Assembly (NCBI GenBank): GCA_013178275.1
Contig: JABLWZ010000020.1
Coordinates: 17,357 to 81,356, forward strand
Length of the DNA stretch: 64,000 bases
Source: Bacillota bacterium
GTDB taxonomy: Bacteria > Bacillota > Ch66 > Ch109
Reading direction: 5' to 3'
Shown here: one piece after another, positions 49,498 through 56,535 of the stretch
How positions within the stretch are numbered: position 1 is the stretch's first letter
Layout of the letters: each line of letters starts with the position of its first letter
Translations under genes and position numbers: made by a program
The notes under the pieces: generated by a model
The model's database searches: none
The model's input: the letters and a program-made list of their open reading frames with translations, nothing else
Told to the model about the DNA's origin: nothing

Positions 49498-49642
49498 GGT
49501 TAAACCTCCTATCAGGTGCTTTAGACCAAAGATATGGCAGGCGGGCATTTTTGTCAAATGCCGATTATGGGCGGGTGAGGACTTTCAGGAATTTGATACT
49601 GTAGAACAAGAGGTGAGAGCCTTGCGGATGAAATAAAGGATT

Positions 49643-49676
49643 AAAAAAAGCCTCCGGTTAATGTCCCGGAAGCCTT
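49643..49676 (-). terminator. Terminator of the tRNA gene
   Basis: Minus strand AAGGCTTCCGG-GACATTAA-CCGGAGGCT then TTTTTTT; starts 9 nt after the tRNA 3' end. Confidence 0.9.
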
Positions 49677-49684
49677 GACATTTC

Positions 49685-49759
49685 TGGAGCTGGTGGTCGG
49701 ATTCGAACCGACGACCTGCGCATTACGAATGCGCTGCTCTACCCCTGAGCCACACCAGC
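49685..49759 (-). tRNA. tRNA-Thr (anticodon CGU)
   Basis: 75-nt tRNA with encoded CCA. Acceptor stem GCTGGTG / CACCAGC; anticodon loop TTCGTAA in stem GCGCA / TGCGC gives anticodon CGT, reading ACG; T-arm GTCGG-TTCGAATC-CGAC. Discriminator is T (U). Confidence 0.97.
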
Positions 49760-49787
49760 AATAAGAGCCTTAATATCTCCGCAGTGA

Positions 49788-49816
49788 ATTATACATGATG
49801 GCGGTAAGGTTTTCAA
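49788..49816 (-). promoter_or_regulatory. Sigma-A promoter of the tRNA
   Basis: Minus strand TTGAAA (49816-49811), 17-bp spacer, TATAAT (49793-49788), about 30 nt before the tRNA. Confidence 0.85.
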
Positions 49817-49962
49817 GTCGTCTGCTTAATCCCGATTTACTGGCCTAAATTTCAGTTATCCTGAAGGGTAAGGTTATGCAGGATGAGCTGCGGGAGGAGT
49901 TTTAGCAGATGGAGATAGAAAGAATATAATGTGGTCATTAATCTTGAAGGGAGGAGATGGAA

Positions 49963-50667
49963 ATGATGCCAGTCGGACCCCTGATGATCGAGCACCGCCT
50001 GATCGAGCGGATGATAGCGGCTTTCCAGAGGGAACTGGACAAGATCAAGGATAGGCGAGATGCTGACCTGGGGTTTGTCGATGACGTGGTAGATTTTATT
50101 CGGACCTATGCCGACCGGTGCCACCACGGCAAGGAAGAATTCATCCTCTTTAGGGAGTTGGGGAGTAAACCGCTGAACGATGAACTGAGGAAGACCTGCG
50201 ACGAACTGATAGAGGAGCACAGATGGGCGAGGGAGATGACCGGCCGGGTGGTGAGCGCCAAGATGAAGTACCTGCAGGGAGACTTCAAGGCACTGGATGA
50301 CCTGATCGAGTGTGGTGAAGAACTGATTCGTTTTTACCCGCAGCACATAGTGAAAGAGGACAAGCAATTCTTCCTCCCGATCATGAACTACTTCACTCAG
50401 GAAGAAAAGGATAAGATGTTGACCGAGTTCAGTGAGTTTGACCAGAAGTTGATCCACGAAAAGTACCGGGGAGTCGTGGAAGAAATCGAAAGGGTGGCTA
50501 CCGGCCGGGCAAGGTTCGAGTGCTCGGCCTGCGGCTACGTCTACGACCCGGACCAGGGTGACCCGGAAAACGGAATAAGCCCGGGAACCCCTTTTGAAGA
50601 ACTGCCGGCCGACTGGGTATGCCCGACGTGCGGTTCGAGCAGCTCTTTGTTTGCCCGGGTTTCCTGA
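49963..50667 (+). CDS. Hemerythrin-rubredoxin fusion protein
   Basis: 234 aa. Hemerythrin four-helix domain with diiron ligand motifs: [41 protein letters not shown]. Joined at about residue 190 to a rubredoxin domain ([28 protein letters not shown]-x2-C ... C-x2-C). Hemerythrin binds O2 or NO and rubredoxin passes electrons, so the fusion probably reduces O2, NO or peroxide. This suits an anaerobe facing oxygen. Start ATG 49963 or 49966 follows GGGAGGAG; ATG 49957 is too close to the ribosome site. Single gene. Confidence 0.92.
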   Translation: MMPVGPLMIEHRLIERMIAAFQRELDKIKDRRDADLGFVDDVVDFIRTYADRCHHGKEEFILFRELGSKPLNDELRKTCDELIEEHRWAREMTGRVVSAKMKYLQGDFKALDDLIECGEELIRFYPQHIVKEDKQFFLPIMNYFTQEEKDKMLTEFSEFDQKLIHEKYRGVVEEIERVATGRARFECSACGYVYDPDQGDPENGISPGTPFEELPADWVCPTCGSSSSLFARVS

Positions 50668-50746
50668 TCCAAGGGGGATAGTTTTGGAGATTATAAAGAT
50701 TTCCAGGTGATACCCTGATCCGAAATAAACTGTAAAAGTATTGTTA

Positions 50747-50780
50747 AGGCCTTCGGGGATACCCCAGGGTCCTTTTTTTA
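50747..50780 (+). terminator. Terminator after hemerythrin-rubredoxin
   Basis: Imperfect GGCCTTCGGGG / CCCCAGGGTCC hairpin followed by TTTTTTT. Confidence 0.7.
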
Positions 50781-50912
50781 TCTCAGGGGTTTATATTGAA
50801 CGACCTGTTTCGACGGCATCTACTATTTTTATTACACTATTTTAGATATAAAAATACAAGAGGGGAGAGGTATAATTGAATTGAGAATTTATTCATGAAA
50901 GGGGGGATAAAG

Positions 50913-51635
50913 ATGGATCCAATAAGAAAAGGTTATGTTTTTGTATCTGTATTTTTGATTCTGTTAGTCACACTGACGCTGTTTTTTTCTATCAACGACC
51001 GGGCAAGTGTGGTTGAAGCCGCAACGGATGAGGTTGGATTTTTGACATCCAGCCGGCTTACAGAAGAATACTTTATTCCTGATTTGCAGAATAAATACTG
51101 GCAGAGAACCGTAAATACTGAGTCAAACATTACGGTGGAGAGGTCCGGGCTGGAACAGTTTTTATTTACGAATTCTACGTCTTCTGTTGGAGCAGATGGC
51201 AATAGCATATTTGCAGTGGATGCTGAAGGGGTCAAGTATATAGGGTCCGAATCCAAATTGTCGAAGGCCGAGACCATCGGCACCAGATATGTTGCCAAGT
51301 ATGTAAAGCCTGGAGAATCGTGGTGGAATTATTCTGTTGAAATACTTACTGATAAATCGGATGCAAGGACAACGACCACCCGGATCGAAGAACGATACAC
51401 GTATCTGGGTATTGAGACGTTATTAACCATGGGCAAGGAAGCGGAGGCGGCGCATTTAAAAAAGGAAACCTACGGATATCAAAACCTTGACGGACAGCGA
51501 CCGCAAAAAGAAGAGGCTGACATATGGCTGGTAAGGGGTCTTGGGCTGGTGAAATGCCGATTAAAGATCACCGGCCCCGATAATGTGGTAAAGGAGACCA
51601 CGACGGAACTGGTCGCGGTAGAGCCGTTTAAGTAA
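50913..51635 (+). CDS. Exported protein, unrecognised
   Basis: 240 aa. N-terminal membrane/signal segment (VFVSVFLILLVTLTLFFSIN, residues about 10-29) then an extracytoplasmic beta-rich region (SNITVERSGLEQFLFTNSTS, NYSVEILTDKSDARTTTTRI, ADIWLVRGLGLVKCRLKITG). ATG 50913 follows AAAGGGGGGATAAAG. Base composition is clearly more AT-rich than neighbouring genes, so it may be acquired. No family assigned. Confidence 0.75.
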   Translation: MDPIRKGYVFVSVFLILLVTLTLFFSINDRASVVEAATDEVGFLTSSRLTEEYFIPDLQNKYWQRTVNTESNITVERSGLEQFLFTNSTSSVGADGNSIFAVDAEGVKYIGSESKLSKAETIGTRYVAKYVKPGESWWNYSVEILTDKSDARTTTTRIEERYTYLGIETLLTMGKEAEAAHLKKETYGYQNLDGQRPQKEEADIWLVRGLGLVKCRLKITGPDNVVKETTTELVAVEPFK

Positions 51636-51673
51636 GGTGCCCCCAGGGTAGGAACGTACTGCTGAAATTCAAC

Positions 51674-51710
51674 CCGGCCGGGCTTTCGGGGTGAAGGCCT
51701 GGCTTTTTTT
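51674..51710 (+). terminator. Terminator after the exported protein
   Basis: GCCGGGCTTTC..GAAGGCCTGGC hairpin then TTTTTTT. Confidence 0.75.
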
Positions 51711-51742
51711 ATATTTCATGCCGGAAGGGGTCGACATAGTTT

Positions 51743-51767
51743 ACCCCTGGGATACTGGCCCAGGGGT
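51743..51767 (-). terminator. Terminator after the Hsp20 gene
   Basis: ACCCCTGGG / CCCAGGGGT stem; 20 nt after the Hsp20 stop on the minus strand. Confidence 0.6.
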
Positions 51768-51786
51768 TTATGCTGTATCACGGGGG

Positions 51787-52218
51787 TTACTGTATCTCTA
51801 TCCGCTTACCCCGGGTCTTGGCGGATTCGGTCTTGGGGGCGATGATGGAGAGGATTCCATCCTGGTATTCCGCCTTCGCCTGTTCCGATTTTATCTCGAC
51901 CGGGAGCGGGATGGCGCGGGAAAACCGGCCGAAGGACCTCTCGCTGCGATAGATGTTTTCGTCTTTGAACTCTTCCCGCCGGCGGCTCTGGCCAGAGAAC
52001 CGGATGGAGTTATCGTCTACATACACGTTGAGGTCTTCTTTGCTGACCCCGGGTATCTCGGCCTTGACTATGACGTCTGAATCGGTCTGGTAGACGTCAA
52101 TCCTCGGCTGGTTCAGGTCGTATAACAGGCGGAAGGGGTTGCGTTCCCGAAACCCTTCTATCATGTGTTTCCCGAAGTCATCCATGTCCCGGAAGGGGTT
52201 CCACTCGATCAGGTTTAT
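51787..52218 (-). CDS. Hsp20/alpha-crystallin small heat-shock protein
   Basis: ATP-independent chaperone with the alpha-crystallin beta-sandwich: PRIDVYQTDSDVIVKAEIPG, VSKEDLNVYVDDNSIRFSGQ, RSFGRFSRAIPLPVEIKSEQ, AKAEYQDGILSIIAPKTE. The first ATG (52185) would cut off the usual start. In frame upstream are residues NLIEWNPFRDM, a standard Hsp20 N-terminus. The codon before it is ATA at 52218, exactly 9 nt after GAAAGGA (52234-52228); no ATG/GTG/TTG is present there. I infer an AUA start, giving 143 aa, normal for the family. Confidence 0.92.
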   Translation of the reverse strand: MNLIEWNPFRDMDDFGKHMIEGFRERNPFRLLYDLNQPRIDVYQTDSDVIVKAEIPGVSKEDLNVYVDDNSIRFSGQSRRREEFKDENIYRSERSFGRFSRAIPLPVEIKSEQAKAEYQDGILSIIAPKTESAKTRGKRIEIQ

Positions 52219-52530
52219 AAGAATCAGTCCTTTCTATAAGAAATTTTGTTTTATGTTTCCCCCGGTTGAGGATGGTTATTCTTTTAAAGCTGGAGGCCTA
52301 AGAATACTGGCTGTGAAAGGGCGGAATTATTAATTTTTTTACTCCCCTGACAGACTGGCGTCGCGGAGTGGGTCTATTATTCTTTATAGTCAGAGCTTTT
52401 CTATTTATTACGATTTAAAGGAACCCCCCAGTTTTTTGGCGAATCTTTCCACCTGGGAAAGGTTTGTCCAATCGTTATGGCATGGTATATTAATTAGACC
52501 GTATCACATTGGTAAAGGGGAATGGTTATC
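52219..52530. other. Gap without gene (311 bp)
   Basis: AT-rich region between divergent Hsp20 and DUF3006 genes. Apart from the promoters presumably present for both, I see no ORF with a ribosome site and no clear hairpin with a T-run. Confidence 0.5.
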
Positions 52531-52740
52531 GTGAAGTCCTTGCTGGTGATCGACCGTTTTGAGGGAGAGTGGGCGGTGCTCGAACACGAAGGCCGCACCT
52601 TCAATCTTCCGCGCCGGCTGGTACCCCCGGGCGCCAAGGAGGGGGACGTGGTGGTCCTCGATGTGTCTCTTGACGGCCGGGCCACCGCGGAAAGGGCCAA
52701 AAAGATAGGGGACCTGGCGGGGGAGCTTTTCAGGGATTAG
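52531..52740 (+). CDS. DUF3006 family protein
   Basis: 69 aa small beta-rich protein: LLVIDRFEGEWAVLEHEGRT, FNLPRRLVPPGAKEGDVVVL, DVSLDGRATAERAKKIGDLA. The opening VIDRFEG is the family mark. It is usually found beside a ComEC/Rec2-like metallo-hydrolase, as here (the next gene starts 13 nt later). GTG 52531 is 10 nt after AAAGGGG; ATG 52522 touches that site and is less likely. Confidence 0.9.
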   Translation: MKSLLVIDRFEGEWAVLEHEGRTFNLPRRLVPPGAKEGDVVVLDVSLDGRATAERAKKIGDLAGELFRD

Positions 52741-52753
52741 GAGGAGGGGAGTT

Positions 52754-53632
52754 TTGAAACCGCGAGCCGCATCAGTTTTATTCTTTATTCTGCTGCTTTT
52801 CCTGGCCGGCTGCGCATCGAAACCGTTCGGGCCCCCGGATAGCGGTGAGCCCGCGCCCACCCCACAGCAAATTCCGGCCCAGTTGATGTTACACGTAATC
52901 GATGTGGATCAGGGCGACTCCATGCTGCTCCAGTTCCCTGGCGGGGAAACCATGCTGGTGGATGCCGGAACGACCGGGCACGGCCGAGAGGTGGTGTCCT
53001 ACCTGAAATCCCAGGGGGTTAAGCGTATCGACTACCTGGTCGCCACCCACCCTCACGAGGATCACATCGGGGGGATGTCCCAGGTAGTCCGGGAGTTTGA
53101 AATCGGGCGGATCTTCATGCCCCGGAAGACAACCAACACCAGCTCCTTCGAGAGACTGCTGCTGGCGGTGAGGGATAAGGGTCTGAAGATCGACACGGCC
53201 CGAGCGGGGGTTTCGGTGGTGGACCAGGGCGAACTGAAGGTGGTGTTTCTGGCCCCGGTAAAGGACAGCTATGAGGAGATCAACGAATGGTCGGCGGTAC
53301 TGCGGATTCAGTACGGGTCGACCGCTTTCCTGCTGACCGGGGATGCCCAGGATATGTCTGAGAAGGATATGATGGCAGCGAGGGCTAACCTCCAGGCGGA
53401 CGTTCTGAAGGTGGGGCACCACGGGAGCCACACCTCTTCGTCCCTTTCGTTCCTGAAGGCGGTCTCTCCGAAATATGCCGCTATCTCCTGTGGTAAGGGG
53501 AACGACTATGGGCACCCGCACCGGGAGACGCTGGCCAATTTGGGCAGACTGGGGATCGGGGTTTATCGCACCGACCTGAAAGGAACTATAGTGTTTACCT
53601 CGGATGGGTGCGAGGTGAAGCCGGAGGGTTAA
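52754..53632 (+). CDS. Metallo-beta-lactamase-fold lipoprotein (ComEC/Rec2 C-domain-like)
   Basis: 292 aa. Lipoprotein signal VLFFILLLFLAGCASK with lipobox LAGC. The hydrolase domain is typical of ComEC-related proteins: LMLHVIDVDQGDSMLLQFPG, ATHPHEDHIGGM (HxHxDH), STAFLLTGDAQDMSEKDMM, VLKVGHHGSHTSSS, and YAAISCGKGNDYGHPHRETL. Such stand-alone DNA-internalisation-like hydrolases are found with DUF3006; the substrate is unknown, perhaps extracellular nucleic acid. Start is TTG 52754 behind GGAGGGGAGTT. It overlaps by 4 bp the 3' end of the convergent gene 53629-53985. Confidence 0.92.
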   Translation: MKPRAASVLFFILLLFLAGCASKPFGPPDSGEPAPTPQQIPAQLMLHVIDVDQGDSMLLQFPGGETMLVDAGTTGHGREVVSYLKSQGVKRIDYLVATHPHEDHIGGMSQVVREFEIGRIFMPRKTTNTSSFERLLLAVRDKGLKIDTARAGVSVVDQGELKVVFLAPVKDSYEEINEWSAVLRIQYGSTAFLLTGDAQDMSEKDMMAARANLQADVLKVGHHGSHTSSSLSFLKAVSPKYAAISCGKGNDYGHPHRETLANLGRLGIGVYRTDLKGTIVFTSDGCEVKPEG

Positions 53633-53985
53633 TACCCTTTTTCCAGCAGGTCCCGGTAGTGGTTTATCTCGTCCCGGGCAGCGGTCAGCCCGACTATCCA
53701 CCGCTGGTCGGGTGTCGAGTTGGCTTTCAGTTTCAAGAGTGAGTGCGCGCTCTCCACCGCCGGACGGTAGTAGCGCAGGTCTATCTCGCTGAGCAGGCTT
53801 CGGGACTTTTCGGACTGGCCTTCCCGGTAGTCGGAATCCAGCCGCTGCTTCAGGGCTTTGAACAACTCCCTCGCCCGGGCGATATCTCCTTTGTCCACCG
53901 GGGCCCGGTGCAGCAGAGAGAGGATCTCCTCGATATCGTCGCTGTATTTTTTAAGCATGTCGCTGTATATCTGCTTTACGTGCAT
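53629..53985 (-). CDS. Hypothetical helical protein
   Basis: 118 aa, all helical and charged (MLKKYSDDIEEILSLLHRAP, RARELFKALKQRLDSDYREG, SLLSEIDLRYYRPAVESAHS, GLTAARDEINHYRDLLEKGY). No motif recognised. ATG 53985 follows GGGAGGAAGAA. Convergent with the lipoprotein gene, stop codons overlapping. Confidence 0.75.
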   Translation of the reverse strand: MHVKQIYSDMLKKYSDDIEEILSLLHRAPVDKGDIARARELFKALKQRLDSDYREGQSEKSRSLLSEIDLRYYRPAVESAHSLLKLKANSTPDQRWIVGLTAARDEINHYRDLLEKGY

Positions 53986-54189
53986 TTCTTCCTCCCAGGC
54001 TGTCAGGCTGCTCCCTAAAACTATTTTTTAATTCTCCTTCCGCACCGTTTTTCCTTTTATTTGAACCTCAAATATATCCCAAGGCTTCCTGAAATATTTT
54101 AAAATAGACCTCATCTACTGAGGAGAAAATAAGTCTAACAACCTGAACTGGTCCAAAAAAGCGGTGAAGCCAAGAGAGGGGGAGCAAGT

Positions 54190-54321
54190 GTGCTGTTTGG
54201 GCGCGAAAGGAACCTGAGGAGGAGCCTGCGCTCCAACCTGGATAACTTCTTCAGGGCATATGAAAGAGGGGACTTCCCAAGCGACGAAGAACTGACCGAG
54301 TGGGACCTGGACGATCGGTGA
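54190..54321 (+). CDS. 43-aa acidic micro-protein
   Basis: Reads MLFGRERNLRRSLRSNLDNF, then FRAYERGDFPSDEELTEWDL, DDR. A basic amphipathic start and an acidic end; GTG 54190 follows GAGGGGGAGCAAGT. No transmembrane segment and no known domain. It is upstream of the hairpin-rich gap. Confidence 0.5.
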   Translation: MLFGRERNLRRSLRSNLDNFFRAYERGDFPSDEELTEWDLDDR

Positions 54322-54586
54322 AAGGGGGCGGCGAGGCTGCCCCCTATTACAGTAGCCAAGTTTTTCTTTACGCTATCGGAAAGTATATTAGAGAACTTTC
54401 CGATGCAAGCAAGTGCACTCCGAAGCAAGTGCAGCTATGGCTTCCGCCCTTGGCGGTAGCCTAGCTTTCTTCGCAACTAAGGCTATCGCTTGCCAGAGGC
54501 TTGGCGACAGCCAAGTTTTCTTCGGACGGCATCGGTGTTTTTTAGTCCGGCGTGACACAAATTCATTTAATTAACAGGAAATCGTT
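54322..54586. other. Hairpin- and repeat-rich gap without gene
   Basis: Contains a perfect hairpin ATCGGAAAGT / ACTTTCCGAT (54375-54384, 54395-54404). Direct repeats GAAGCAAGTGCA / GCAAGTGCA lie at 54405-54430. Three loosely similar segments of the type AGCCAAG-T4-CTT are near 54354, 54459 and 54509. No ORF with a ribosome site. Origin unknown. Confidence 0.6.
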
Positions 54587-54668
54587 AAAACTTGTCGAAG
54601 ATTTATTGAAGTGCCCTGGCGTATAAGGCCCCTTAAGGGGGACGCTTTTGGCTAGGGCCAAAACTTGT
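54587..54668 (+). other. Candidate structured element flanked by AAAACTTGT direct repeats
   Basis: AAAACTTGT at 54587-54595 and 54660-54668. Between them nested stems GCCCT/AGGGC, GCGT/ACGC and CCCC-TTAA-GGGG (54613-54658) would form a three-layered hairpin. It ends 24 nt before the next gene start, so it could act as a leader or be the trace of an inserted element. Confidence 0.4.
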
Positions 54669-54691
54669 AGAAAAGGGGAAAGAGTCTGACT

Positions 54692-55321
54692 GTGTACGTT
54701 CAATCTGCCGAAGTGATAGTTAAATACGCTGATAGTGTAGGAGTTGTCACCTTGGTTATCTCTATCGTCACGCTGGCGATCGTCCTGATCTCGTTTTTGC
54801 TGGTGGCGGGCAACATCTATTTTTCCTTCCTGAAGAAGAGCAGCGTGGTGGTGGAGGCGCTGCTGGGTGAGGATGATCTGAAAACCGAAATCGACTCGAG
54901 ACCCGAGAGAAAAACCCCGCAGAAGTTCAATTTTATCATCCCGATCCAGCTCGACAACCGGGGGGACAGCCCGGCGGCTATCAACCTCACGGGTTGGGAG
55001 GTGGTCAAACCCGCGGACCTGGATATCCAGTCCTACTGGTCGGGCGGTGATCTCTACCAGATCCTGGAGCCTTTCAGCCAAAAGCTCAACAAGCTGTCGG
55101 TCTACATCGATATCTTTGGGGAATCAGAGAACCTCCCCAGCGAGCGTAAGCTGAAGAGCAAGATGAAGGCGCTGGAGGAGATAGTGGATAAGAAGGAGAT
55201 AAAAATCATCATCAGTTACATCGCTTGCGATATCGGTATCCGGCACGGGTTTGTCAAACACGAGAAGCTGAACATCGTCCTCAACCCTATTATCAAACGG
55301 GTGTGTTTTAAGGCGGAATAG
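54692..55321 (+). CDS. Membrane-anchored hypothetical protein
   Basis: 209 aa. One strong N-terminal membrane helix (VTLVISIVTLAIVLISFLLV, residues about 18-37). A cytoplasmic or external mixed domain follows (FIIPIQLDNRGDSPAAINLT, WEVVKPADLDIQSYWSGGDL, LSVYIDIFGESENLPSERKL). It then has a coiled segment and IKIIISYIACDIGIRHGFVK. It resembles small membrane-tethered beta-sandwich proteins but no family is assigned. GTG 54692 is far (13 nt) from GGGG; CTG 54686 is closer at 7 nt and in frame. The stop sits 5 nt before a perfect 23-bp hairpin. Confidence 0.65.
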   Translation: MYVQSAEVIVKYADSVGVVTLVISIVTLAIVLISFLLVAGNIYFSFLKKSSVVVEALLGEDDLKTEIDSRPERKTPQKFNFIIPIQLDNRGDSPAAINLTGWEVVKPADLDIQSYWSGGDLYQILEPFSQKLNKLSVYIDIFGESENLPSERKLKSKMKALEEIVDKKEIKIIISYIACDIGIRHGFVKHEKLNIVLNPIIKRVCFKAE

Positions 55322-55326
55322 TGTTT

Positions 55327-55375
55327 TATATAGAGACCAGCCCCGATCACATTGATCGGGGCTGGTCTCTATATA
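55327..55375. terminator. Perfect 23-bp inverted repeat between convergent genes
   Basis: Arms TATATAGAGACCAGCCCCGA onward (55327-55349) and its exact complement (55353-55375), loop of 3 nt (CAT). It separates 54692-55321 (+) from PfkB (-). It is far longer than needed for termination and lacks a U-run; see findings. Confidence 0.7.
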
Positions 55376-55427
55376 GGCCTTGGGTTCGGCCGGGGTCTGG
55401 TGTTTCAATGACAAACTGGATAAACAA

Positions 55428-56339
55428 CTACTCCAGTCCTTCGAAGTGGGTAAGGGCTTTGAACTTGTGGAAACGGTCCTGGATTTCTTTGTGGCTGAGT
55501 CGTCTCAGGCGGTCGAGGCTGAAGTCTTCTACGTTGTAAGAGGCCATGACGCTGCCGAAGATTACGGCGCGGCGGAGGCTGGCCTCGTCGAGGTTGCCGG
55601 TATTGTCGAGGTAGCCCAGGAAGCCGCCCGCGAAGGTGTCGCCCGCGCCGGTGGGGTCCATGACGCTGCCCAGGGGGTAGGCGGGGGCGGCGAAGACCGA
55701 GGTACGATCGAACATTATGACGCCGTATTCTCCCCGCTTGATGATGAGGGTCTTGATGCCCATGCCGAGTATGGTCCGGGCGGCTTGGACCAGGTTTATC
55801 TGGTTGGAGAGCTGCCGGGCTTCACCTTCGTTGATTATCAGCAGGTCGATCTGGGAGATAGCCTGCTTCAGGGGTTCGAGGCTGCCGTTAATCCAGTAGT
55901 TCATAGTGTCCAGGGCTATCAGGCCGGGCCGCTTGACCTGCTTGAGGACGTTCATCTGCAGCTCGGGATCGATGTTAGCGAGAAAGAGGATGGACGGCTC
56001 TGCGTATTCGGGGGGTATCTGCGGGCTGAAGCTGGCGAACACGTTTAACTGGGTGTCCAGAGTCTGGGCCTCGTTCAGGTTGTAATCGTATTTACCCCGC
56101 CAAAAGAAGGTTTTGCCTTTTTCTCTGGTCACTCCCCTGGTGTCGATGCTGCGGGACTCCAGGAATTCGAGGTGCTCTGAGGGAAAGTCATCCCCGACCA
56201 CGGCCACCAGTTTGACTTCTGTGAAGAAGCTGGCGGAGGTTCCGAAGTAGGTGGCCGAACCGCCGAGCACCCGCTCGGCTTTGCCAAAAGGAGTTTCTAC
56301 TGAGTCGAGGGCCATCGACCCGACTGCCAGAATACTCAT
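55428..56339 (-). CDS. PfkB-family carbohydrate kinase
   Basis: 303 aa ribokinase-like sugar or nucleoside kinase: MSILAVGSMALDSVETPFGK, VLGGSATYFGTSASFFTEVK, LVAVVGDDFPSEHLEFLESR, and the C-terminal anion hole/catalytic signature MDPTGAGDTFAGGFLGYL with Asp of GAGD as base. Substrate not assigned; the YFGTSA motif and the 300-aa size fit ribokinase/adenosine-kinase-like members that lack a lid. ATG 56339 follows GGGGAGGATGAA. Single gene. Confidence 0.93.
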   Translation of the reverse strand: MSILAVGSMALDSVETPFGKAERVLGGSATYFGTSASFFTEVKLVAVVGDDFPSEHLEFLESRSIDTRGVTREKGKTFFWRGKYDYNLNEAQTLDTQLNVFASFSPQIPPEYAEPSILFLANIDPELQMNVLKQVKRPGLIALDTMNYWINGSLEPLKQAISQIDLLIINEGEARQLSNQINLVQAARTILGMGIKTLIIKRGEYGVIMFDRTSVFAAPAYPLGSVMDPTGAGDTFAGGFLGYLDNTGNLDEASLRRAVIFGSVMASYNVEDFSLDRLRRLSHKEIQDRFHKFKALTHFEGLE

Positions 56340-56535
56340 TTCATCCTCCCCGGTATTTTCTCTTTGTATGTATTTTAACATCAAAACGTTGCGTAGTCGT
56401 TTATGGATTCTACAATATTTCAGGGTGTGGATCGTGATACTCGGCCGAATATATTGTAATACTCTGAAGGAGAACGCTTAAAAATGTCAAAATAAGAAAT
56501 TAGAACGCGATAAGAATTATAGACTGGTGAATTTT

